Below are positions 52,156-61,373 of a DNA stretch of 64,000 bases, piece after piece. This stretch comes from Nocardia spumae. GTDB lineage: Bacteria; Actinomycetota; Actinomycetes; Mycobacteriales; Mycobacteriaceae. The notes below the pieces were generated by a model. It had not been told where the DNA came from and made no database searches. It saw only the letters and a list, made by a program, of their open reading frames with translations. A program made the translations under genes and the position numbers. The stretch spans positions 3,844,001 through 3,908,000 of the forward strand of contig NZ_JAJFZL010000001.1 in NCBI RefSeq assembly GCF_020733635.1. Reading direction: 5' to 3'. Numbering within the stretch: the first letter of the stretch is position 1; each line of letters starts with the position of its first letter.

Positions 52156-52875
52156 ATGACCGACACGACCCACACCCTGATCATCGGCGGCGGCTCCGGC
52201 ATGGGCCTGGCCCTCGCCGAGCGTCTCCTGCACACCGGCCACCACGTGACGATCGCCGGCCGCGACACCGCCCGACTGGACACGGCCACCGCACAGCTGA
52301 ACCACCCGGAGCGGCTCGTATCCCATCGCGTCGATATCGCCGAAGAACGCACCGTCGCGGCTCTTTTCGATGCCGTCGACACCGTCGACCACGTGGTGAT
52401 CACCGCCGCCGACATGCGCCACGGGTACGGCCCCCTCACCGAACTTCCCGCCGACGCCGCCCGCACGGTCCTCGATATCAAGGTCCTCGGCCCCTGGCTG
52501 GTCGCCAAGTACGCCGCCCCCCGCGTTCGCCGGTCCCTGACGGTGACCTCGGGTATCGCGGCCTATCGACCGGCCGTGGGCGGATCGGTGGTCGCCACCG
52601 CCAATGCCGCACTGGAAGGCCTGATCCGGGCGCTCGCCCTGGAATTGGCGCCGATCCGGGTCAACGCCGTCTCCCCCGGCTGGGTCGACACCCCGATCTG
52701 GGACGACTTCGCGGGCGCGGACAAGGACATCCGCCTGGCCGCCATGGCCGAACGCCTGCCGGTCGGCCGCATCGGGCAACCGGCCGATATCGCGGCCGCC
52801 TTCCACTCCGTCCTCGACAACGACTTCATGACCGGCACCGTCGTGCACGTCGACGGCGGCCACCGGCTCGTCTGA
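52156..52875 (+). CDS. Atypical SDR-fold protein lacking the catalytic Tyr-Lys pair
   Basis: 239 aa from ATG 52156 (or GTG 52147). Rossmann fold with GGGSGMG cofactor loop, AGRD, a variant NNAG replaced by TAADM, VTSGIAAY, and the usual NAVSPGWVDTP and C-terminal VHVDGGHR. In place of the YxxxK motif the sequence reads VxxxN (V146, N150), within VVATANAALEG. Such proteins may bind NAD without oxidising, or use a changed mechanism. Divergent from the XRE regulator gene. Confidence 0.85.
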   Translation: MTDTTHTLIIGGGSGMGLALAERLLHTGHHVTIAGRDTARLDTATAQLNHPERLVSHRVDIAEERTVAALFDAVDTVDHVVITAADMRHGYGPLTELPADAARTVLDIKVLGPWLVAKYAAPRVRRSLTVTSGIAAYRPAVGGSVVATANAALEGLIRALALELAPIRVNAVSPGWVDTPIWDDFAGADKDIRLAAMAERLPVGRIGQPADIAAAFHSVLDNDFMTGTVVHVDGGHRLV

Positions 52876-52893
52876 CCGGTCCCGGACACACGG

Positions 52894-52938
52894 ACGCCCC
52901 GCACCCCGGCTCCCCGACGGAACCGGTATGCGGGGCGT
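52894..52938. terminator. Bidirectional hairpin between SDR and ppiA
   Basis: ACGCCCCGCA (52894-52903) and TGCGGGGCGT (52929-52938) are perfectly complementary, with a 25-nt loop, between two convergent genes. Confidence 0.5.
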
Positions 52939-52952
52939 AGTCGCGGCGGGGC

Positions 52953-53444
52953 TCAGGCCACCTGGGCGGACACGATCGTGATCGGCTCCACCGGCACATC
53001 CTGATGACCGGCCTTAGAGCCCGTACGGACACCCTCGATCGAGTCGACGACGGCGTTGCCGTCCACGACCTTGCCGAAGACCGCGTAACCCCAGCCGTCC
53101 TGGCCCGGGTAGTTCAGGAAATTGTTGTCGGAGGTGTTGATGAAGAATTGCGCACTGGCCGAATGCGGATCCGACGTGCGCGCCATCGCGACGGTGTACT
53201 TGTCGTTGCGCAGCCCGTTCTTCGCTTCGTTCTGCACCCGGTTGGGCGCCGGCTTCTGCTGCATATCGGCGGTGAGTCCGCCGCCCTGCACCATGAACCC
53301 CGGGATCACACGGTGGAAGATCGTTCCCTCGTAGTGACCGGACTTGACGTAGTCCACGAAGTTCGCGACCGTCTGCGGCGCCTTCGTCTCGTCCAGTTCG
53401 AGGGTGATGTCCCCGGCTGATGTGTTGAGCAACACTGTGGTCAT
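52953..53444 (-). CDS. ppiA: Peptidyl-prolyl cis-trans isomerase, cyclophilin type
   Basis: 163 aa, cytoplasmic, no signal peptide. Catalytic and cyclosporin-site residues: [13 protein letters not shown] (with the Arg), [16 protein letters not shown] (Gln, Phe), and the later tail [20 protein letters not shown]. Catalyses prolyl bond isomerisation in folding. Short single-domain form like mycobacterial PpiA. Convergent with the SDR gene. Confidence 0.93.
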   Translation of the reverse strand: MTTVLLNTSAGDITLELDETKAPQTVANFVDYVKSGHYEGTIFHRVIPGFMVQGGGLTADMQQKPAPNRVQNEAKNGLRNDKYTVAMARTSDPHSASAQFFINTSDNNFLNYPGQDGWGYAVFGKVVDGNAVVDSIEGVRTGSKAGHQDVPVEPITIVSAQVA

Positions 53445-53468
53445 CCGGCCATCGTATGGCAGCCGCCC

Positions 53469-53651
53469 TCACCCGGCGGACAACCCCTCACTCCGGACGT
53501 ACGAAGAGACCCTTTTCGTCATGTGCTTCTTGTGGTTTCCGCTGTTTGAGCTGGAAGTCTCCGGCGTGCCATTCGGAGTGACATAGTCAGATGCGCATAT
53601 CTCCATCTCGTATTGTTTTATGCTCTTCATCCCCGCAGTGCCGTCCGGCAT
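53469..53651 (-). CDS. Possible small ORF in a low-GC stretch
   Basis: Between ppiA and the VOC gene lies a patch with clearly lower GC. On the minus strand a 60-codon frame runs through it; the best internal starts are ATG codons giving peptides beginning MKSIKQYE or MEICASDY. There is no good ribosome site. It has many Ser/Thr/Asn/Lys codons unlike this genome. It may be foreign or simply a promoter region. Low confidence. Confidence 0.25.
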   Translation of the reverse strand: MPDGTAGMKSIKQYEMEICASDYVTPNGTPETSSSNSGNHKKHMTKRVSSYVRSEGLSAG

Positions 53652-53699
53652 GGTCCCGAACGCCGGCGCCTCCCGGACGCGAGAGCGGCCGGAACGGAC

Positions 53700-54086
53700 T
53701 CAGGCCTCGTACAACTCCAGCGGTAAGTCGTCCGGGTCGAAGAAGAAACCGAAACGGCGACCGGTGAATTCGTCGACGCGGACGTCCTCCACGACCACTC
53801 CCCTCCCCCGCAGCTCCGCCAGGCCCGCGGCGACGTCCTCGACGGCGAAGGCGAGATGACGCAACCCGCACGCCTCCGGCCGCGACGGCCGAGGCGGCGG
53901 ATCCGGGAACGAGAACAGTTCCAGTTGGGCGCCGTCCGGCAGTGCGAGATCCAGCTTCCACGAACGACGTTCGGCCCGGTAGTGCTCCGCTACCACCCGC
54001 AGCCCGAGCACTTCGGTGTAGAACTCTTTCGATCGCTGATAGTCCGACGCGATGATCGCCGCGTGGTGAATCCTCCGCAACTCCAT
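53700..54086 (-). CDS. VOC-family (glyoxalase I-like) protein
   Basis: 128 aa, two betaalphabetabetabeta halves. HHAAIIASDYQRSKEFYTEVLG begins the fold, then LALPDGAQLELFSFP and CGLRHLAFAVEDV, ending FFFDPDDLPLELYEA. The His, His and Glu ligands near both ends are visible (HH at 7-8, H in LRHLAF, E in LELYEA). Similar in shape to E. coli YaeR (GloA2). Substrate unknown; the gene is alone on its strand. Confidence 0.87.
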   Translation of the reverse strand: MELRRIHHAAIIASDYQRSKEFYTEVLGLRVVAEHYRAERRSWKLDLALPDGAQLELFSFPDPPPRPSRPEACGLRHLAFAVEDVAAGLAELRGRGVVVEDVRVDEFTGRRFGFFFDPDDLPLELYEA

Positions 54087-54206
54087 TGCCCGACCGTAGC
54101 CACTCCGTCGTGGCTGTGGTTGTCGCTCGGCGAGTTGGCGGTGTACCGCGACGACGCTAGAGCGTCACATGCGTAGCTGTGCATACAGTCTGCTGCCCAG
54201 ACGCTT

Positions 54207-55076
54207 TCACCCTGCGGACAACGCCACTTCCGCGGCAGCGATGGCCTGTTCCCGGTATCCCCCACCGAACAGCACGACATGCACCAGCAACGGGTACAGC
54301 TGATGCAGCGCGACCCGATGCTCCACGCCGGGCGAAAGGGGGAAGCGCTCCTGATATGCCCCCAGAATGTGGCCGAGATGCGGAGCGCCGAACAGCCGCA
54401 ACATCGCCAGGTCCGTCTCGCGATGACCGCCGTGGGCGGCCGGATCGATGAGCATCACGCCGCGCTCGGTCCACAGCACATTGCCCGACCACAGGTCGCC
54501 GTGAATGCGGCACGGCGGTTCCGGCGGGCCGGCCAGTACGCCGATCTCGTCGATCACCCGCTCGACGAGCCGAATACCGTTGCGGCCCAGCACGGATGCG
54601 GCGGTGGGCAGCAGCGGCTGCAGTCGATACCGGGCATACCAGGGTCCCCACTGCCCCGCGACCATCGCGTTGTCCTGCGGCACGGTGGCGATACGACCCA
54701 CCCACGGGGCCCCGTACCGGTCGACGGTGTGCGTGTGCAGGTCGGCGAGCGCCGCGCCGAACTGTTCCGCGGCTTCGCGGCCGGGCGCTGTCGAGTTCAA
54801 CCACGGCAGGACGAGTGTGCGGTCGTCGGCGCCCAAAACCTGTGGGATCAGACCGGCGGCGTCGGCCTCGCGCAACCAGCGCAGGCCGGCCGCCTCCGCG
54901 ATCAAGGCGTGGTCCGCAGTCGAACCCGGTTGGCCCACAGCACTTTTCACGAAGGCGTCGCGGCCGTCGGCGAGCCGCGCGCGAACCAGGGTCCAGGCGT
55001 GTCCGCGGCCGACCGTGCGCTCGGCCACCACCGGCATGCCCAGCAGGGACTCCAGATGCGCCGACAGATCGCTCAC
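54207..55076 (-). CDS. Fructosamine kinase-family protein
   Basis: 289 aa from GTG 55076, overlapping the tetR stop (GTGA at 55073-55076). Fructosamine-3-kinase/APH fold: TVGRGHAWTLVRARLADGRDAFVKSAVG, EAAGLRWLREADAAG, catalytic HGDLWSGNVLW and LIDPAAHGGHRETDLAML. In actinobacteria these phosphorylate sugar-amine (glycation) products or related compounds to reverse protein damage; the exact substrate is not known. Coupled to its TetR gene. Confidence 0.9.
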   Translation of the reverse strand: MSDLSAHLESLLGMPVVAERTVGRGHAWTLVRARLADGRDAFVKSAVGQPGSTADHALIAEAAGLRWLREADAAGLIPQVLGADDRTLVLPWLNSTAPGREAAEQFGAALADLHTHTVDRYGAPWVGRIATVPQDNAMVAGQWGPWYARYRLQPLLPTAASVLGRNGIRLVERVIDEIGVLAGPPEPPCRIHGDLWSGNVLWTERGVMLIDPAAHGGHRETDLAMLRLFGAPHLGHILGAYQERFPLSPGVEHRVALHQLYPLLVHVVLFGGGYREQAIAAAEVALSAG

Positions 55077-55702
55077 GAGGCGTAGACCGTCTGCCAGATC
55101 GCATGTCCCAGCGCCCGCGCCAGTTGTTCGTCGTCCACCGGATTCCCGGCCGCGAAGGTGAAGTCGATGGCACGCTCGACCATGCAGGTCAGGGCGATGG
55201 CGGTGGCCTCCACCTCCAGGTCGGCGGGAACCCGGCCGGCCGCGCGCTCGCGGTCGAGCCGCAGACGGACGAGTTCGGTGAAGCGCTGGACCCGCTGCTG
55301 CCAGTAGCGGCCCACATCGCGGTCGTACCCCGCCACCTCGGTGAGCGCGCGCAACACGCGATGGTGTGCCCGGGTTCCGGCGATCATCAGCCGCATCGCG
55401 GTGACCACCCCGGCCTCTCCGTCGAGGTGATCCGCGGCCCACCACAGTTCGGCCGTGCGAAATTGATCGTCGGTCGCCAGGTCGGCCATCCGGATCAGCA
55501 GTTGGCTCTTATCGGGAAAGTAGCGATAGAAGGTGGAGCGGGCGATATCGGCCTCAGCGGCGATCCGGGCCACCGGCAGTTCGGTGTAGATGACGCCCGT
55601 ATCCAGCAGCCGATCCACGGCCGCGAGCACCCGCCGCTCCACCGCGTCACGCCGTTCGTCGCGCTCACGAGACCGCGAGCCGGGGCGGGTCAGCGACGCC
55701 AT
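55073..55702 (-). CDS. TetR-family regulator upstream of the fructosamine kinase
   Basis: 209 aa from ATG 55702; the frame is open to 55969 but that part is not coding-like. HTH: RRVLAAVDRLLDTGVIYTELPVARIAAEADIARSTFYRYFPDKSQLLIRM. The C-terminal helices are typical (ELWWAADHLDGEAGVVTAMRL). First gene of a two-gene operon, stop overlapping the kinase start, so probably a local repressor. Confidence 0.88.
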   Translation of the reverse strand: MASLTRPGSRSRERDERRDAVERRVLAAVDRLLDTGVIYTELPVARIAAEADIARSTFYRYFPDKSQLLIRMADLATDDQFRTAELWWAADHLDGEAGVVTAMRLMIAGTRAHHRVLRALTEVAGYDRDVGRYWQQRVQRFTELVRLRLDRERAAGRVPADLEVEATAIALTCMVERAIDFTFAAGNPVDDEQLARALGHAIWQTVYAS

Positions 55703-56038
55703 GTCGTGGGTTCGTCGAGGACGGCCATGGGCACATTGTCGCTCGAGTCCCGAGACAACGCAGGTGAGCACCGGAGGGAATCGCCGGAAGATTCGGTCGT
55801 CATGCTGGGAAAAGTCTGTGATAACAGCCACAAACGGCAGTTCAGCCGCATTCTGCGTCATTTCGGGCTCGCGAGAAAGCATCACTCGCACTGAAGGTTT
55901 CAGACGTCTCGTCGGCAGCGGAGCGGGCGTGGTGAACGGGATCCGAATGAATGAACTCCGGGCGTTCACTGTCTGTTAGCTGGCGTCGTCTGTGATTCCT
56001 TCGTCCCTGAACCACTCCGTCTCGAGGTTCCGCAGAAA
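55703..56038. other. Divergent intergenic region, 336 bp
   Basis: Separates tetR (minus) and the secreted-protein gene (plus). No supported gene. The stretch near 55800-55900 (GGAAAAGTCTGTGATAACAG and similar) is AT-richer and may hold promoters of both genes. Confidence 0.35.
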
Positions 56039-56044
56039 ATGATG

Positions 56045-56746
56045 ATGAGGAAATTCGTCGCGACCGCCGCCATGCTGGTCGCCGCTGTCGGCGTCGCGGC
56101 CGGTACCGCCAACGCCGACCCTGCTGCCCCCGCGGCGCCCGAGAGCGTCTACTACAAGGCCAGCGTCGTAGACAACGACAAAGCCGTCATCAAGACCGAC
56201 GGCGGCTCGATCGTCAACGAAGACGGCATACTGAAGATCAAGGCCGCCAACGGCACCGTGCTCGCCGGCACCCCGCTGAACTTCCGGGTCGACGACTTCG
56301 AGTTCCCGATCGCCGCCGACATCTCCGGCAACACCGCCACCCTCACCCCGCAGTACGACGTGCAGCACGCGGTATACAAGCCGGTCGCCCTCCCCTTCGA
56401 GGACTCGGCCCCGTGGAAGACCCCCTACGACCGTGAGACCGCCGCCTTCAACCGCCTGAAGGACACCATCTCCACCGGCGCCACCATCGGCACCCTCGCC
56501 GGCGGTATCGGCGGCGCGGCCATCGGCTGCATCGCGGGCGCTGCCCTCGGTGTCGTCGCCACCGGCGCCCTGGCCACCCTGTTCGGCCTCGGCCCGCTCG
56601 GCGGCTGCATCGCCGGTGCCGCCGCAGTCGGCTTCCTGGGAGTGCTCGCCGGCCAGATCTTCGTGACCGCTCCGGTCGCGATCGGCGCCGCGATCCAGTA
56701 CTTCGCGACCATCAACGCCCCGTTCAAGCCGGCGCCGAGCAAATAA
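56045..56746 (+). CDS. Secreted glycine-zipper protein, paralogue of the 19 kb gene
   Basis: 233 aa from the third of three consecutive ATG codons (56039, 56042, 56045; choice uncertain). Signal peptide [19 protein letters not shown], ending TANADP. Beta-rich domain with [28 protein letters not shown] and a closing NTATLTPQ that align with the protein at 19345. A long Gly/Ala membrane-like stretch follows ([20 protein letters not shown] and more) with two cysteines. Likely envelope-located; unknown role. A perfect hairpin follows. Confidence 0.82.
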   Translation: MRKFVATAAMLVAAVGVAAGTANADPAAPAAPESVYYKASVVDNDKAVIKTDGGSIVNEDGILKIKAANGTVLAGTPLNFRVDDFEFPIAADISGNTATLTPQYDVQHAVYKPVALPFEDSAPWKTPYDRETAAFNRLKDTISTGATIGTLAGGIGGAAIGCIAGAALGVVATGALATLFGLGPLGGCIAGAAAVGFLGVLAGQIFVTAPVAIGAAIQYFATINAPFKPAPSK

Positions 56747-56771
56747 CGCGCTTACCGCCGCTAGGCTCCGT

Positions 56772-56810
56772 GACGATGCCCTCACAGCAGTTTGCTGTGA
56801 GGGCATCGTC
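56772..56810 (+). terminator. 18-bp perfect hairpin terminator
   Basis: GACGATGCCCTCACAGCA (56772-56789) is exactly complementary to 56793-56810, with a loop of three bases. 26 nt after the stop of the secreted-protein gene. One of the longest perfect stems in the window; no U-tract. Confidence 0.8.
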
Positions 56811-56945
56811 GCAGGTGACGGAGATTCACGGCGGGGCCTCGTGCGGGCTGTTCGCCCATGATAGAAGCGACCGGTCCCGGGTAACCGATGAGACCAGAGC
56901 ACCCTTTCGGCACCGGATCGACCACCGAGGACGGGAGGCCGGCAA

Positions 56946-59609
56946 ATGACAGGTACTTCCGCGCGGAAGCGGGCATCCGGCGGGGATCCGCCGATCGCCG
57001 TCCCCGACTGCGTCCAGGTGCGCGGCGCGCGGGAGCACAATCTCGCCGACGTCGATGTCGATATCCCGCGTGATGCGCTGGTCGTCTTCACCGGCGTCTC
57101 GGGCTCGGGGAAATCGTCGCTGGCCTTCGGCACGTTGTTCGCGGAATCCCAGCGCCGGTATCTGGAGTCGGTGGCGCCGTACGCGCGGCGGCTCATCGAT
57201 CAGGTCGGCGTTCCCGATGTCGATTCGATCGAGGGGCTGCCGCCGGCGGTCGCCCTGCAGCAACACCGCGGCGGCGGTAGTGCTCGATCCTCGGTCGGCA
57301 GTGTGACGACGTTGTCGAGCCTGGTCCGCATGCTGTATTCGCGGGCCGGTAATTACCCCGCGAAGCAGCCGATGCTGTACGCCGAGGACTTCTCGCCGAA
57401 CACCGTCCAAGGCGCCTGTCCCACCTGTCACGGTATCGGCCGGGTGTACGAGGTGCCCGAGCAGCTGATGGTGCCCGACCCGTCGGTGTCGATCCGCGAC
57501 CGGGCGATCGCCTCCTGGCCGCCGGCCTGGCACGGTCAGAACCTCCGCGACATCCTGGTGTCGCTCGGCTACGACGTCGACCGGCCCTGGCGAGACCTGC
57601 CGAAGAAGGACCGCGACTGGATCCTCTACACCGACGAGCATCCGACGGTGCCGGTGTACGCGGGGTTCACCCCGGCGCAGACGCGCCGCGCGCTGAAGCA
57701 GAAGATCGAGCCCAGCTATCAGGGCACGTTCACCGGCGCGCGCCGGTACGTCCTCGACACGTTCGCGAACACCAAGAGCGCCTCGGTGAAGAAGCGGGTG
57801 TCCCGATTCATCAGCAGTGCGGTGTGCCCCACCTGCGACGGCACACTGCTCAAACCGGAGGCCCTGTCGGTGACGTTCGAAGGGCTCGACATCGCCGAAT
57901 TCTCCGCACTTCCCTTGGCCCGCCTCGCCGAGTTGTTGTCGTCGGTGCTCGCCGAGAACTGGCGCCCGGCCGATATCGGCTCCGACGCCGTCCTCGACGA
58001 GTCGGCGCGGCGCACGGCGGTCGAGGAACGGGTCGCGGCCGGCGGCTCCGCACACGACGCGGCTCCGGATGTCCGTCACACGCCGAATATGTCGGTCGAA
58101 AAGCGTGCTGCCGCACAGCGTTTGGTCGCCGAACTGCTGGACCGGCTGCGTCCGATCACCGACCTGGGCCTGGGTTATCTGTCGTTGGATCGCACCACAC
58201 CGACCCTGTCGTCGGGCGAGTTGCAGCGCGTGCGGCTGGCGACGCAACTCTCTTCGCAGCTCTTCGGAGTCGTGTACGTCCTCGACGAGCCGTCGGCGGG
58301 GCTGCACCCGCGCGACCGGGACGCCCTGCTGGGAATCCTGGAGGGGTTGAAGCGCCGCGGCAACAGCGTGTTCGTCGTCGAGCACTCGCTCGACATCATC
58401 GGCGCCGCGGACTGGCTGGTCGATCTCGGTCCCGGAGCGGGCGAGAACGGCGGCCGGATTCTGCACAGCGGACCGCCCGACGGCTTACGCAACATCGATG
58501 AATCGGCGACACGTCGCTATCTGTTCGGCCACGAACGGCCCGCACCCCGGCCGCCGCGGCGGGCGGAGGAATGGTTGCGCCTGAAGAAGGTGCGCCGCAA
58601 CAACTTGCGTGACGTGTCGGTGGCGTTTCCGCTGAGATGCCTGACGGCGGTCACCGGGGTCTCGGGTTCCGGGAAGTCCAGCCTGGTCAGTCAGGCACTC
58701 CCCGCGCTGGTCGGCGAGCATCTGGGCCATCCGGTGATCACGGCCGACGACGACGGAGACGACCTGCTGCTCTCGGACGAGTCGCAGGCCGTCGACGGCA
58801 CGATCGTCGGCGGAGTCGGCGATCTTCGCCGGGTGGTGTCCATCGATCAGAAACCGATCGGCCGCACTCCCCGTTCGAATGTCGCCACCTACACCGGAAT
58901 GTTCGATTACATCCGTCGCCGTTTCGCCAGTACACCCAAGGCGCGGCGCCGGCACTACAACGCGGGCAGGTTCTCGTTCAACGTCGCGTCCGGGCGGTGC
59001 CCGACATGTGAGGGCGAAGGCTGGGTGATGGTCGAATTACTGTTCCTGCCCAGCGTTTACACGCCATGCCCGGACTGCCACGGCACCCGCTACCAGGCGA
59101 GCACACTCGAAATCACGTGGCACGGCCGCAATATCGCCGAGGTTCTGGAGATGAGCGTCGACGAGGCGCGCGCGTTCTTCGACGGCGATACCGACATCCT
59201 GCGCTCGCTGACGGTTCTGTGCGACGTGGGGCTCGGCTATCTCCGGCTGGGACAGCCGGCGACCGAACTGTCCGGCGGCGAAGCCCAACGAGTCAAACTC
59301 GCCACCGAACTGCAGCGCGCCCATCGCGGCGACGCTCTGTATCTCCTCGACGAACCCACCTCGGGGCTGCATCCGGCCGACACCGACCGGCTGATGCTGC
59401 ACCTGCAGAAACTCGTGGACGCGGGCAATACCGTCGTGGTCGCCGAACTGGATATGCGTGTTGTGGTCCAGGCCGACCATGTCATCGACCTCGGGCCCGG
59501 CGCCGGCAACGAGGGCGGCCGAGTCGTCGTCACCGGCACCCCGGCCGAGGCGGCCGCCGATCCCGCCAGCGCGACCGCCCCCTATCTCGCCGCGGCTCTG
59601 GGACATTGA
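56946..59609 (+). CDS. UvrA-like excinuclease ATPase (class II)
   Basis: 887 aa with two ABC ATPase domains: Walker [21 protein letters not shown] near residue 48 and [14 protein letters not shown] in the second half, signatures [15 protein letters not shown] and [15 protein letters not shown], Walker [16 protein letters not shown] and [15 protein letters not shown]. Zinc CxxC pairs: [30 protein letters not shown]. Shorter than housekeeping UvrA (about 950-970), with sequence features of class II UvrA that confer resistance to DNA-binding drugs. It may be a self-resistance or DNA-repair helper. No UvrB/C genes nearby. Confidence 0.92.
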   Translation: MTGTSARKRASGGDPPIAVPDCVQVRGAREHNLADVDVDIPRDALVVFTGVSGSGKSSLAFGTLFAESQRRYLESVAPYARRLIDQVGVPDVDSIEGLPPAVALQQHRGGGSARSSVGSVTTLSSLVRMLYSRAGNYPAKQPMLYAEDFSPNTVQGACPTCHGIGRVYEVPEQLMVPDPSVSIRDRAIASWPPAWHGQNLRDILVSLGYDVDRPWRDLPKKDRDWILYTDEHPTVPVYAGFTPAQTRRALKQKIEPSYQGTFTGARRYVLDTFANTKSASVKKRVSRFISSAVCPTCDGTLLKPEALSVTFEGLDIAEFSALPLARLAELLSSVLAENWRPADIGSDAVLDESARRTAVEERVAAGGSAHDAAPDVRHTPNMSVEKRAAAQRLVAELLDRLRPITDLGLGYLSLDRTTPTLSSGELQRVRLATQLSSQLFGVVYVLDEPSAGLHPRDRDALLGILEGLKRRGNSVFVVEHSLDIIGAADWLVDLGPGAGENGGRILHSGPPDGLRNIDESATRRYLFGHERPAPRPPRRAEEWLRLKKVRRNNLRDVSVAFPLRCLTAVTGVSGSGKSSLVSQALPALVGEHLGHPVITADDDGDDLLLSDESQAVDGTIVGGVGDLRRVVSIDQKPIGRTPRSNVATYTGMFDYIRRRFASTPKARRRHYNAGRFSFNVASGRCPTCEGEGWVMVELLFLPSVYTPCPDCHGTRYQASTLEITWHGRNIAEVLEMSVDEARAFFDGDTDILRSLTVLCDVGLGYLRLGQPATELSGGEAQRVKLATELQRAHRGDALYLLDEPTSGLHPADTDRLMLHLQKLVDAGNTVVVAELDMRVVVQADHVIDLGPGAGNEGGRVVVTGTPAEAAADPASATAPYLAAALGH

Positions 59610-59625
59610 CACGCGGTCGCCGCGT
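59610..59625 (+). terminator. Small hairpin after the UvrA-like gene
   Basis: ACGCGG (59611-59616), three bases, CCGCGT (59620-59625), directly downstream of the stop codon. A weak terminator candidate. Confidence 0.3.
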
Positions 59626-59681
59626 AGTGTTCACAGCCAGGCAGAAAGAACGCTCGACGCCAGCGCCCGCGCGTTACGGTT

Positions 59682-59911
59682 TCATGCGCCTGGGGTGACG
59701 AACACGCCGGTGGCACCGTCGGAGAACACCACACCACCCGGTTTCGGCCGGCGGCTCACCGGTGGGTTCGAGCGCCCCGTTCTCCAGCACTCGGTAGGTG
59801 AACACCTTTTCGGTGCCCGCCGTGCACTAGCGGTGGCCACATGCACGCCGCGATGAACACCACCGCCGGAATGGCGATAACGATGACCAGCCCTGTCTCC
59901 CAACCGATCAT
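59682..59911 (-). pseudogene. Frameshifted remnant of a small membrane-protein gene
   Basis: A perfect GGAGGAG ribosome site precedes ATG 59911, and the first frame gives a clean membrane segment (MIGWETGLVIVIAIPAVVF) up to PPLVHG. Meaning then moves to a second frame (GTEKVFTYRVLENGALEPTG) and finally to a third (KPGGVVFSDGATGVFVTPGA) ending at the TGA at 59682. Each piece has natural residue patterns and codon use while the other frames there do not. Two small indels would explain this, either real decay or assembly errors. Confidence 0.5.
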
Positions 59912-59956
59912 CTCACTCCTCCAACAGCCGACCAGCGCGCGAACGACAGGCGAGGC

Positions 59957-60367
59957 GTGACGATTTCAATGTCGGCAAGATGCATCACGTTGTTGATCGT
60001 CCTTCAGCGCCGGGTGGACAACGGTATGTGGGGGCTCCCCGGCGGGAAGATGGAACTCGGCGAGTCGCTGACCGAATGCGGTGTTCGAGAGACGAAGGAG
60101 GAGACCGGGCTCGACGTCGAAATAGTCGGCATCGTTGGCACTTACACAAATCCCGGCCACGTTTTCGCCTACGACGACGGTGAAGTGCGGCAGGAGTTTT
60201 CCATCTGCCTCCTCGGCAAGCCGATAGGCGGAACCCTCGCGCTGTCGGACGAGTCGCATGAGGTCTCCTGGTTCCGCGCTGATGAAGTGGACCGACTGCC
60301 CATGGTCGACAGCATCCGTCGGCGCATCGACGACTGGCGTTCAGGCGCATACCCAGTCATCAGGTAA
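59957..60367 (+). CDS. NUDIX hydrolase, N-terminally short or damaged
   Basis: 136 aa from GTG 59957 (ATG at 59969 is an alternative). A complete NUDIX box: GGKMELGESLTECGVRETKEETGL (the GX5EX7REUXEEXGU pattern), preceded by LQRRVDNGMWGLPG. Full-length relatives start 15-25 residues earlier with a recognisable first strand; here the first residues before the LQRRVDNG core look random, suggesting a lost or shifted start. It may still hydrolyse nucleoside diphosphate derivatives. Divergent from a frameshifted remnant, so the region appears to be decaying. Confidence 0.72.
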   Translation: MTISMSARCITLLIVLQRRVDNGMWGLPGGKMELGESLTECGVRETKEETGLDVEIVGIVGTYTNPGHVFAYDDGEVRQEFSICLLGKPIGGTLALSDESHEVSWFRADEVDRLPMVDSIRRRIDDWRSGAYPVIR

Positions 60368-60488
60368 GGCACGGAGACACTCGCACACTGCGATCCCCGA
60401 AGCCGTTTTCGCGGCGATGAGCAACGGCCCGGTCGGCTGTTCGTTCGTAGCCGCAGACCGGGAGTAAGGCCAATCTCAGCCCCGTCGC

Positions 60489-60572
60489 TCATCTGGCCCG
60501 CGAAACCAGGCGCGCGACGGCCGCGACACTCGCGGCCGCGAGGCACGCGAGGATGAGACCCGCTGTCGTCAC
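60489..60572 (-). CDS. Small 27-aa membrane peptide
   Basis: Minus-strand GTG 60572 with a perfect GGAGG at 60579-60583. The peptide (starting MTTAGLILACLAAASV, ending LVSRAR) is one hydrophobic helix with a short basic tail, i.e. Nin-Cin or simple membrane anchor. Too short for domain searches. The excellent ribosome site and amphiphilic end make it more than chance. Rest of the 60368-61007 gap (640 bp) shows nothing else that I can support. Confidence 0.4.
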   Translation of the reverse strand: MTTAGLILACLAAASVAAVARLVSRAR

Positions 60573-61007
60573 CGAACACCTCCGTGAACGTCGTCGCGCG
60601 ATATAGCCACGCGGCGCCCGGGACATGTCGGCGACACGTCGGGTGTCGCGGCAGACACACCGGACCGGGCCCGCGAATGCCGCGCCATGCCACCCCGGCG
60701 TGCTGTTCGCCTTCCAATCGTCCATCGGCGTATGCGATTTCGCTCATCGCGCGACGAATGCGGCAGGTCCGCCGTGGACGAGGCTGGGCGCGCGCCGGTC
60801 GACGCGTGTCCCGGTGGGCGCGCAGCGGCCGTTACACTCGGTGATCTTGCGAGGTTGAGACCACAGCCGCGCGCGGCACCGCGAAACTACGCCGAGTATC
60901 GCGGTGTTCGTCATGCGCAGATGGACCTGCACATCCGCTCGGTCGTCACGATTCATACTCGTGGTGGGCCGGGCACGGATGCCGGGAGTGTAGGGAAGGG
61001 TGAACAC

Positions 61008-61367
61008 GTGGGATGCGAAGGCCACAGCGGCTGCACCGCCGATGTGATCTCGGTCGGCGGCTTCGTGGTGGTGGTCGCGGCCGGTGAGGTCGATTCGCAT
61101 ACCGCGCCGCGGCTGGATACGGCAGTCCAGCAGGCCGTGGCTCGCCAGCCCGGACAGCTGATCGTGGATCTGTCCGCTGTCGAGTTCTTCGACTCCTCGG
61201 GAATGAATGTGCTGGTCCGCGCCCTGCGCCAGGCGGGACGGGTGCTGGTAGTGGCGCCGCGGCCGGTGCGGCGCGTCGTGGAGGTCACCGGCTTGGCGAC
61301 GGTATTCGCCCTCTTCGACGACATCGATGCCGCGGTCGCGAACGCGGGCACACACACGAACGGCTGA
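61008..61367 (+). CDS. STAS-domain anti-sigma factor antagonist (RsbV/SpoIIAA-type)
   Basis: 119 aa from GTG 61008 (AGGGAAGGG site). STAS fold with VEFFDSSGMNVLVRAL, where the Ser in DSSG is the phosphorylation site in the family. Partner of the RsbW-like ATPase that follows 6 nt later. Free, dephosphorylated STAS binds the ATPase and releases a sigma factor; the sigma gene is not in this window. Confidence 0.88.
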   Translation: MGCEGHSGCTADVISVGGFVVVVAAGEVDSHTAPRLDTAVQQAVARQPGQLIVDLSAVEFFDSSGMNVLVRALRQAGRVLVVAPRPVRRVVEVTGLATVFALFDDIDAAVANAGTHTNG

Positions 61368-61373
61368 TATCGG

